Part shown: positions 54,738-64,000 of the stretch, one piece after another
How the letters are laid out: every line of letters begins with the position of its first letter
How positions within the stretch are numbered: position 1 is the first letter of the stretch
Assembly (NCBI RefSeq): GCF_025698545.1
Contig: NC_068571.1
Location: 52,175,733 to 52,239,732 of the forward strand
Source of the DNA: Gossypium raimondii
Taxonomy: Eukaryota; Streptophyta; Magnoliopsida; Malvales; Malvaceae
Length of the DNA: 64,000 nt
Reading direction: 5' to 3'
Position numbers and translations under genes: made by a program
Notes under the pieces: model-generated
The model's database searches: none
The model's input: the letters and a program-made list of their open reading frames with translations, nothing else
Told to the model about the DNA's origin: nothing

Positions 54738-57700
54738 TCAAACCATCATATTCAAGTCGGAAAGATCATCCATGGGGATTTCAAGGCCCATGAAGTCATG
54801 ATCTTGTAAACCATCATCGTCAATGTTCAACCATGAACCCAGATCTTGTCCTGGTAATTGTAAGTCATCCAATACATCCAGGGCAAACTCATCTTTATCT
54901 TTGGCATTATTATTTGCAGTTATCTCACTTGACTTTGAGACAGAAGTTGATGTTTTGGGTTCTGACATCTTGCCAAGAAGGCCATTTACAGAAGCAGATA
55001 GCTGAGTTGTTTTCTGCTTAGGCTTTGTTTTTGATTTCCTTTCCCCCTTTGCATTGGATACTGGTCGACCAATCTTATTAGTTCCATTTCTAGATAAAAC
55101 CTCTCTACCATGTCCGTTTCCTTCTCTATCTCTCTCACTCCTCTTTCCTTTTGTACTACTTGACAAAGAACTTCCAATGACTGGCTGGGCACTAGAAGTA
55201 CCACCAACCACATCCTCCAGCAATAACTCTCTCCTTTTCCCCCTGTTAGACCATGAGTCATCTTTAACAGTAGTTTGATCGGATGACCGATTTGTGGGTA
55301 GAAGCAGATCAGAAGAATTAACAGCATAGCTATCCCCATTTTGACCTGCCAGAAGTGACAATCTACAATTAAATTTGCACCATAAGACCAAAAAGAGAAA
55401 AAGGAGAGAGGATAGAGAAAGTTCAACAGACTGCAAAAAATTACCATCGAGAACATTTGGCAGATGAATACATTATATGGGATTAAACACATACACACAG
55501 ACACAACTACATGTGGGAATTTTACTATCTCCATAGGAATCAAGTGCATACCTGAAGCTCTAGCTTCCAGAAAGCGGGTTGAACTTTTGGTGCATGGCTT
55601 TCCAGATTCAGTATCTGTAGGCGAATCTACTGACTGCACACCATTTAGGTGGGAAGACCCAGAAAGAAACATGTCTCTAAGCATGGGCTCATCAAAACAG
55701 CTCCTGCTTGTATCTTCAAATTTATGACATCGATCTAATGTCCGTTTAACAAATGCCAAGGAAGCTTGCTTGATCATTTTGTTGCTGGAACTCTTAGTAG
55801 CATTAGGACCCCAACAAGTCTATTAAAAGATTATGAATAGATCATCAAAATAGAATTCCAGAATCATATCATAATATATCAGCACAGGATAAGAAATGGG
55901 TAAATAAGCATTCTTAGATAATTAAAAATTCTCAATGGAAAATGGAAAGCTGTAACACAGAGGGAACAAGCAGATTTATCCACCTTTAAATAAAGCTCTG
56001 GAGAAAACTAGGGAAGCAAACTTAAATTTCGAGACAATATCCCATTTACAATATAAAATTTGCAACAAAAAGAAAAGTACCCTGTTACTTATCCACTTGA
56101 ACTACCCTTTTCATTAATGCAACTAAAGAGAAAAAAATGAGAAAAAAACCTAAGAGTTATTAGATAAAAATCTCTGTTGACCACTCTTCACAAGGCTTTA
56201 AATACTTTCCGCTATCAAAACCCAGAGACTCAAAAGGTTATATGTGATTGTTTCTTGAGAGCATCAAGGAGAAAACCTAAGCATATGTACCAGAAAGGAG
56301 AAGGACAAAGTATCCAGCCTCAAATTAGGCAACATATAACCACATTATGATCATGGTGAAACAGATTCCATATATAAGATCAAGGAGAACTGCAGAAGCA
56401 TCATCCATTTGGGACTTAGTGAGCAACCCAGACTTTGTCTACATTGAGATGGTGTATCCTCACTATCTGAATAAAATGAGGAGTTTGAACTGCCCTGTAG
56501 GAGGTATTTCTCTCCTACGACATTGAAGATTTTCACCAACTTTGGCACTTTCTTTTATATTTGATCAAGGAGAAACAGATTCCATATATAAGATCAAGAA
56601 GAACTGCAGAAGCATCATCCATTTGGGACTTAGTGAGCAACCCAGACTTTGTCTACATTGAGATGGTGTCTCCTCACTATCTGAATAAAATGAGGAGTTT
56701 GAACTGCCCAGTAGGAGGTATTTCTCTCCTACGACATTGAAGATTTTCACCAACTTTGGCACTTTCTTTTATATTTGGACCAGTTGCTTAAGATTAAAAT
56801 ATTGCTATCCTGTCCATTTGCATCTGATTATTTCTATTTTTATGCAAGTTTTAGTCCACACAATCAACTAATTCCTTGAATACCTTTGACTTTTCCTCTG
56901 GACCAGAGCTTAGTTTCTACATTCTCATGCTATCAATTTGGCAAAACATGCTTGGCTCTGGGTACCCAAAAATTTAAACATTATGATAATAGGTGCATGC
57001 AATTGAAAACCAAAACAAAAAGGAGAATGAGCATTAAGAAAATTACCATGTACTTTTCATAAGCCATCGTGACAAGTTTGTCAAGAGCACATTGTTCAAA
57101 TTCCCTAAATAAAAAAACGATATGGTTATAGATGCACAAGGCACCAAAGATTTTTATGTTAAAAGGCAAATGAATACAAAACTCCATGAAGAGAAAGGGT
57201 AAAATAGTACTTCTCCTGAATTGTTCTTGTTTCCAAGGCCGCTTTCAACAGTTTATCAAGTACGCCTTTCTTTTTTGAAACCTATGCAATTCACAACAAT
57301 ATTACAAGTTGAACTTCTCAGAACAAGCTTTGAACTTTATGATGGAAAATCCAACAATAATTAGCACAGCCAAGAAGAAAGAGCTTGTTGAATATTTAAT
57401 GACAGTTATCATGAGACAGAAGGGTGGAAACAATAATGCAAGAAGAAAAGAGAAAGAAATATCAGATTGTATAAGAGATACAATCATTCCATCAAGAAAG
57501 TACCTGTTCCTTGTGCTTCTCCTCTAGCTTACTAATGTCCTCAAGAATCTCAACATCCCCCATCTGTGCTATGTCAGGCTGAAAAATAGTGAAACATATG
57601 AAGTTAAATGCATTAACAACCTTAATGTCAAGGGAGATAGAGAAGAAACTAGAAAGACACAAGCATCTGAAGTAGAAAATAGAAAGACACAAGCATCTTA

Positions 57701-60700
57701 ATGTCAAGGGAGATAGAGAAGAAACTAGAAAATAGCCCTTCAAGATAATAAGAGTGGACATACATGCACCACCAGACAACCAACAATTCAGATAACATAG
57801 AAGCACAGACCAGACTGCTAGATCATAATAGTTATTGATTTTGAAACAACAAAGAGAAAGGGAGAAAGTTATCAACTGCCTATTTCATAATATTATGTGA
57901 CAAAACAGACAATTCAGCAATTCATATAAATATACATGGAGAAGAAGACCAACCAGTGGTTCTAAGAAGATTCCAATACTCTGAGCCTCCAAAATGAGTT
58001 TCTCATTTGTTGTCATACTCTCATACTGGAGTTCTGAACAAACCATGCCGGGCATCTGTTGGTCTGGGAAACTGCCATTCCGGGAATGACTAAAATTTGA
58101 GTTAGTTCCTATGTTTCCCAACATATCAATTTCAGGATCATCATGTTCTGGCTTCTCAGTTATCCTATAACCATCGAAAGAAGCATGCCCAGTAGATTGG
58201 AAGTTAATACAAGTCAAACCATTGCATCCCAATTCTCCATCCATCTCAAATCCAGTTTCATAACTATCAAATGGGAGGTCTTCATTTCCACTGTCAATAT
58301 CTTCTTCTGGAATTAAAGCTGATAGAAACCTTTGACAAAGGGGAATCATATTATTGTCCCTTGTATCCAGGAGCAACTGTTGTGAATAAACTTCATCAAC
58401 TGATGCTACAGCACAAATTCCAACATCTCTTTCATGTTCAAGCAATTCAAACCCATTGATGGGGATACTACAACCATCTGTAATAGAAGGAACTGGTGTT
58501 GATCCCAATTTGTTAAGTTCATAATTTCCCTGAAAGATATGGAAAGAGTTTAGAGGGACTAATATACTCGTGAAAAAGATGAGTTCTTGAGACTAAAACT
58601 AAAATCATAATGTAACAGAAAGCATTTTAAGAAATTCAATATGAAACAGTGTTGTAAGTACATCCTCACTAAGTTACTTTTACAATTTTCAATGAAAATA
58701 GTGCATCCAAAGAAGGTGTAGGCACTCTGTTGTCATCCACTTTTTGAAATGTTTACAAATGTGTTGCAGTGTCACAAAGAAGTGTGGTTGAAGACAAGTC
58801 CTAACTGTTTTTACTGTTAAATATATAAATTTGGCATGGTAGCACAGGATTGCAAACTATTTATTCCAAAATCAAATAATAAGATGAGTTATAGAAAACT
58901 AGTCACTTGGTTTGACAATCATTCGTATAATATATATCAGCAAGACAACAAGAATTTATTCATTTATCTCATGCCTTGTTTTAAAAGATTTTGATGAAAA
59001 CAATAACCCATGCCTGTTGTAGTGACAACAGAGGGTCAAGGTCTAGGTTCAATTCCACTTTTCATCCTACCATGTTGAAAAGAAATCACCCTATACTGAC
59101 CAAAAATAAAACACAAATGGCAACCAATAATTCATGTGTAAAGCATTTCAATAAAAGATTTAATCTAAAATGATTTCCCAATAATCCTTTCTCCTGAAAA
59201 GGGAATACCTTAAGGGGTTTTGAGAGACACACAAGATATTAATTAAAATAAGCTAAGGTCTTATGGTAACAGCAACTATCAATCTTAATCGGAGGGACAA
59301 GCAACAATACCTGCTGCTTCAAATAGGCAATATCTGCATCAGATATGAAACCAAGAAAAGGCTCCATCTGCCTCCAAAAGGTATTCGGAAAGGCACGAGC
59401 TGCAATGACAGTAAAATCAACCAACACAAAAAGGTAGATGTTGAACCAAAGAAAATAACATGATTTTGAACCAAAAAAACTAAAGATTTCAGAATACACT
59501 ACCAGAACTAGTAAGAGCGTTTACAGCAGCCACCAATTCTTCATGTCCATCCTCCAAACCAACTAAGAGAAGTGTACAAAATGTATTAGAAGCCACGACC
59601 ATGTAGCAGGAGATTTAGAAATTCAGAAAATTTTGTTAAGTATTGTTATATAAAATCCAAGGATATTTAAATTTGTTAGCTTGAAGTATAACTACCAAGA
59701 AGATCTGCAGCTGCATTGATTGCTGCATGCTTCTGGCGAGCATAGGGCTTGCGGTCAGTGAGCTTCCTAGTTGGAGGACGACCAGCCTTGCTGAGCAAAA
59801 TATTCATCGAAATATGAGATTTCAATCAGAAGGAATGGTGGTTGTTCAAGACCACAATAAAAGAAATATTATTAGTGAAAGAGGTAACAGGTGGGCATGT
59901 AGGAAGAAGTATTTAACCTCTCAGCCTTATCCAAGCCAAGCCTAGCACTTCTGAGCTGTTTAGCTGTTCCCACATTTCCGTACTTCTCAACCGTCATTGG
60001 CATAAGAGATCTTGTAGTAGTAATACCCCGCCCAGTCCTCCCTTGTCGACGCACACCATCGCCAATGTCTTCTCCATTTATCAGCTTATTCTTTCTTGAT
60101 GGAAGGATCAAATTTGAAACTTTTTGAACATTCTGTCCAGCTTTCTCATCTATTTCATCAAACTTTGTCACCTTCCCTTTACATTTAATTTCAGCAGCCC
60201 CAGACTCCTCACTCTCAGAAAGAGCAGCTGAAGATAAGGCATCACCTTTTAGTTTAACTTGTTGGGGAGAACCGCTTGACAAGCGTCTAGAATATCCTGA
60301 ACCAATTTCGTTTCCAGGCATATCAGATACTGTATCCAGTAATGGAGTTTCATCATTATTTGAAAGAACAGGAACAAGATTTGTTCGTCTAGCACTTCGG
60401 GAGCTCTTCTGTGGTCTCTGACTGGCCCAGTGAGCAACAGGTGGTGATGAAGACTGAGTTGATATTGTGCGCTTGCGATTATTCACTCCACCAGCAGTGG
60501 GTGGTTTATTTGTACAGTGAGAAAGCTCCCAGTCATTTGATGCCGTTCTATGAACAACTGGTGACAACTTTGGGGCAACTCCAGAACCTGATCGTGGACC
60601 ACGAATAGATGCATTCATTTTGATGTTTGAAGTAGGACTAGCTGAATTAAACTCATCGCGAACACTCATCCTGCATATTGTAGCGAACGAAAGGCATGCA

Positions 60701-63700
60701 AATAAGTACACATACTGCAGGAAAACCCTAAAAGAAGCACACCAAGACACAGAAATATTTTTAAATAGAAACGAGCCAGCAAAATTTAAGCAAAAAATGC
60801 AAATCTGTATTAGGAAAACGATGCATACTTGTTAACAGCTCTTAGATTCACTCTCTCTTTATCAGAAGCAACAGGACGATCTCTCTTATCATTGCGAAGG
60901 GAACTGTTATCCAGATCAGTCCTAGAGACAGATGATCGTGGACCCAAGCCTGTCGGCAGCGAGATACCTTCTGATTTTCCAACTCCAGCAGATCCATTAG
61001 AAATTCCTGACCTATAACAGGTTAATTTATTTATTAATAGAAAATCAAGAATAGGAGGCATCAAAAGTTTAAAAAATAAATGTAAGGCAAGGTTCAATAC
61101 ATGGAGTATTCCAAATACAAGATTTGAAGAAAAGGCACTCAAGAAAGACCCTAACACAATTTCCCTACGGCCGCCATTATGACCGTCTGTTACGGAAAGT
61201 GCATCCCTCTATAGTCTGATCCAAAGGCTCTTATAAAAATTCTTTCGTTGTATCTCTCAAAGTGATGTGCTTGGATCTTAATCAGAACTTAGAAGGTGAG
61301 ATCAGGTCATGACTGAAGTACTAAACAATTTCCCTATTCTCTACAACCACCACAATAATCATCTATTAAGGAAAGAGCATCCATCTATAGTCTGAGGCGA
61401 AGACCCTAACAAAAGTTCTTTCTTTATGTGTCAGAATATCATGTGCTTGGATCTTTAATCAAAAGGTTAGGTCTAATCATGACTAGTACTCTACCTCTCA
61501 AACATTACATGCAAGATCGATTAAGGCAATTTGTTAGATGTCCAAAGCACCAAGGCAGAAACAATTTCGCTTAATCTAAAAGCTCCATACCATGCATTTA
61601 GGTGATTTTAGATCTCAAGCAGAACAGCATGCCAAATAAGGATAGTACAGCAAAGGAATATAAAAGTTCAGTAAAGCAAAATAAATTAATACAAGAATGT
61701 ACAAGGGTTACCATAAACATAGTGTTACGGAGATAGTGTCATTAATACCATACTCAACATAGAATAAGAACCTCAAAAATTAAATGTAAAACTAGGAAGT
61801 GGAATAGAAAAGGACCTCAGAAGCACAAAATACAAGCTTGATATCAGTAATTCATTATATTCTCCACAACAAAGGTAATTAAAAACAAAGGAACAAAGAA
61901 TGCAGTAATGTTGAAAAAAAGCCGCTACTGCCATCATAATTATGATTGAAGCCCCTTATCCCTAAAACTCTCTGGGCAGTGGGCTGAAAATATCGATCAT
62001 ACCATCATATCAATGTTAATAATCAGACCAGAGGTTGAACAGGAGGGTTGCCGGCGCAAGTCTTTCAACCTGCTGCTCTAATGTTAATACTAAAAGCATT
62101 AAATAAGTATCAAATACAGTGTACTAAACCAAAACATGCATTAATTTTTTTTATGAAAAAACCAAACACGCATTTTACTCAATGGGTTCACCCATCAATT
62201 GAAATAGGAAGTGGTCAAGGGTTCAACTCTTAGAACTTACAAAAAAATCAATAATAAAATAAATACCTAAAACTTATTTGATACCTAGCCCTTAACAGAT
62301 GTTATTAAGCTAACCATTCAATCACCATGGCATATGCACAATAGCAGAGCTTTCAGAAGACCTACCTGAACTCATGGGAGTCATTATTTAATCTTGATCG
62401 AGCATCAGAAACAGGTCTTTGTTGTATTCCCTGTTTAGGTTCCCGGTAACCTTCGATGGGTTTAGTTGATACCATACTTGGAGATACATCAGGTTTTATC
62501 CCAGATCGTTTTTTCTTCATCTTTGCCTTTTCCCATCCATCAACAGCACCAGCTAAAGTTCGATCTTCACCCTGAACTGCAGCACTATTTGGAATTCTGA
62601 GCATTTCCCTATCCCTATCTGCATTACCAGGCTGCCTGACTAGAGAATTATTCTGCAATATCCATCTAGATTCATCAGAACAAATGTTAAATATTCTATA
62701 TAAGAGATAGCGAAGCACAAAGGGTGCACACATGTAAATTGGGCACCAAACACCAAGATGAGACCAAAGATACAAAAACTACACAAAAAAAGTAAGAAAA
62801 TGCAATGAAAAACCAAATTCATACCAGAGCATGTGTAAAACAGAATATTATGTAGGCTTGTGTAATAGGAAATGGTTTTCCAATCACTTATATAAGTACT
62901 AACTCAACAACTGAAATACATAAGAAAATCTTTTGAAAAGGAACAGTAAAGGGAACAAACCACCTATCATCATCTCACAGGATCGAGAGAAAGAAGCAAG
63001 GTTTGACTCAGTGACAAATGGACAAAAAAAAGAAATGAACTAATATAGAAAATTGAAGGGAAAGCTAGAGGGAAGGAAAAAATAAGCAATAATGACAGCA
63101 GTAATTACACACTAGGATACTGCACTCTTCGATTGCAATCATACTTGAATATGGCACGTAAAACAGCCATTGCACAAACTTACTAAATACATTGTATCTA
63201 GGCACAATAGAAGATATAATATCATCATGACAGAAAATGCACAAAGATGAAAGATATAAAAGATACAAACCCTAACATCCAGCAGAGAAGTTCGAGTACG
63301 TTTATTAGGAAAAGCACTTTTAGGCCTTTCTTCTGACTTCTGCTGTTCAAATTCAAAACCTCCAGCAATGGAATGATTATGTATTCCCATCTTACCAATG
63401 CTTGGCCCCAAGACTGACCGATCACTAGATAGCAAAGCATTAGACCGGTCACTACTAAAGCTTTCTGATCGAGATCTCTTCTTAGATGGAATGGTTGGGA
63501 AAAACTTGTTGAAGACTGATAAGGCTTCATTGAAAGTTTTCATGCGCTCCCTGTTAACCAATTACATTAAAAACTAAAGACAACTACAATCCAAAAAAAA
63601 AAAAAAAACAAAGAACTACCTCGCTTTGACAGAGCAATCACGTAGACCAGTCTTAACTCGTTTGATTTCCTCAGGTATGGGAGAAGGCAGCAGCTTGCCT

Positions 63701-64000
63701 TTTGACAACAGAGTTGGAGCTTCATCAGCAGAAATGCCAAGAGCAACATTAATGTGCCGCTTAAAGTCTCCTTGGCGACTAGACTTATGATCAGCAGCAA
63801 CCACCTTGGGATCAAAGCGCAAGCACTGGAAGAAGTTGGATACGTCTCCTTGGGCTACTAAGGAAGTGCTCCTCGACATACTTGCCAGAGAAGATTGAAT
63901 TTGATTATCCAAGGTCTCACGAAAGCTACCTGATCTGTCTAATTGAGCAGCTAAGTGGGCTCCACGCTGCCCACTAGTGTACAGTGGCCTATCTGGGCTA
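54738..64000 (-). CDS. Large uncharacterised protein, At4g29790/At2g19390 type (N-terminus off window)
   Basis: Fourteen exons are seen: 64000-63620, 63550-63271, 62652-62366, 61011-60829, 60670-59918, 59790-59696, 59562-59503, 59399-59311, 58529-57954, 57578-57504, 57281-57211, 57104-57047, 55819-55552 and 55345-54738. All phases close, giving 1260 residues. The chain enters the window at SPDRPLYTSGQRGAHLAAQL, so only about a dozen residues are missing. Conserved stretches include FFQCLRFDPKVVAADHKSSR, KGKLLPSPIPEEIKR, DGWEKAKMKKKRSGIKPD, KERVNLRAVNK, RRTNLVPVLS, GVRRQGRTGRG, GRPPTRKLTDRKPYARQKHA, FWRQMEPFLGFISDADIAYL and AFVKRTLDRCHKFE. The tail is acidic. The protein is Ser-, Arg- and Lys-rich with a short helical segment near EILEDISKLEEKHKEQ. 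Database names like 'Ser/Arg repetitive matrix-like' reflect composition only. I know of no established function, and a nuclear location is a guess from the basic motifs. Confidence 0.9.
56348..56776. repeat. 214-bp tandem duplication in an intron of the large gene
   Basis: Two copies with a period of 214 bp start near 56348 and 56562 (TGATCATGGTGAAACAG and TGATCAAGGAGAAACAG). They differ at only a handful of sites. They lie in the 1.2-kb intron between exons 12 and 13. Matching 65-codon frames in both copies are chance products of the duplication. Confidence 0.9.
57624..57738. repeat. 76-bp partial tandem duplication in an intron of the large gene
   Basis: AATGTCAAGGGAGATAGAG followed by 'AAGAAACTAGAAA' occurs at 57624 and again at 57700. 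An extra 'AGAAAGACACAAGCATCT' is also repeated between them. It lies in the intron between exons 9 and 10. Confidence 0.85.

Noticed and set aside
56351-56762. Two identical 65-codon frames as a duplicated small gene
   Set aside because: They are intronic and mirror a 214-bp tandem DNA duplication, with no coding signature of their own.
57600-57740. Short regular repeats as a CRISPR-like array
   Set aside because: Only two units, with no spacer regularity, in a plant intron.
45-64000. tRNA or miRNA genes
   Set aside because: Box-B-like motifs occur only in the dispersed repeat, and long hairpins are fold-back transposons. No cloverleaf or miRNA-like precursor could be supported by eye.

Overview
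This is a stretch of flowering-plant nuclear DNA. It is AT-rich, its genes have many short exons with GT-AG introns, and its spacers and introns are full of LTR-retrotransposon debris and small fold-back elements. The protein sequences are clearly eudicot. From memory of related sequences I think Malvaceae, probably cotton (Gossypium), but only a database search could confirm that.

Eight protein-coding genes can be supported, two of them cut by the window edges. Left to right: the 5' end of a class XI myosin (minus, 55-1412); VIP3/SKI8, a WD40 subunit of the PAF1 and SKI complexes (minus, 7579-9997); a LYAR-type zinc-finger nucleolar protein (plus, 12636-16567); a small membrane protein of the 'ribosomal protein L18ae-like' family (minus, 17487-18740); CFIm25, the 25-kDa pre-mRNA cleavage factor I subunit (plus, 25822-29734); a group A MAP kinase kinase of the MKK1/MKK2 type (plus, 38653-42078); a clade A PP2C of the ABI1/ABI2 type (minus, 44445-46465); and a large uncharacterised protein of the At4g29790/At2g19390 type (minus, 54738-64000, N-terminus missing). 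Exon structures were derived by hand. In every gene the phases close exactly: 322 aa for VIP3, 321 for LYAR, 141 for the L18ae-like protein, 212 for CFIm25, 362 for the MKK and 471 for the PP2C.

The gene order is informative. As I remember the Arabidopsis map, VIP3, CFIm25, MKK2 and the uncharacterised gene lie together at At4g29830-At4g29790. LYAR lies beside the paralogue of the uncharacterised gene (At2g19385/At2g19390), and MKK1 lies beside ABI1 (At4g26070/At4g26080). The window therefore looks like a less fractionated version of a block that Arabidopsis has split over several duplicated segments. It joins two signalling genes (MKK and ABA co-receptor phosphatase) with three genes acting in transcription or RNA processing.

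The spacers hold three copies of a GC-ended hAT-like MITE (two with perfect 8-bp target duplications), a family of fold-back elements with GGGTAAACTACA ends, a second fold-back family with GGTAAAAGTACCATGG ends present at least nine times, a SINE-like dispersed repeat with a box-B-like core, a young but internally deleted copia element (51371-53471), an old copia remnant (4640-6263), a gypsy LTR end and a probable solo LTR. Most long introns are long because they contain one of these elements. I found no bacterial-type system, CRISPR array, rRNA or convincing tRNA gene, and nothing I would call a new biological system. The most rewarding observations are the preserved gene block, the nested insertions and a few unusual exon structures.
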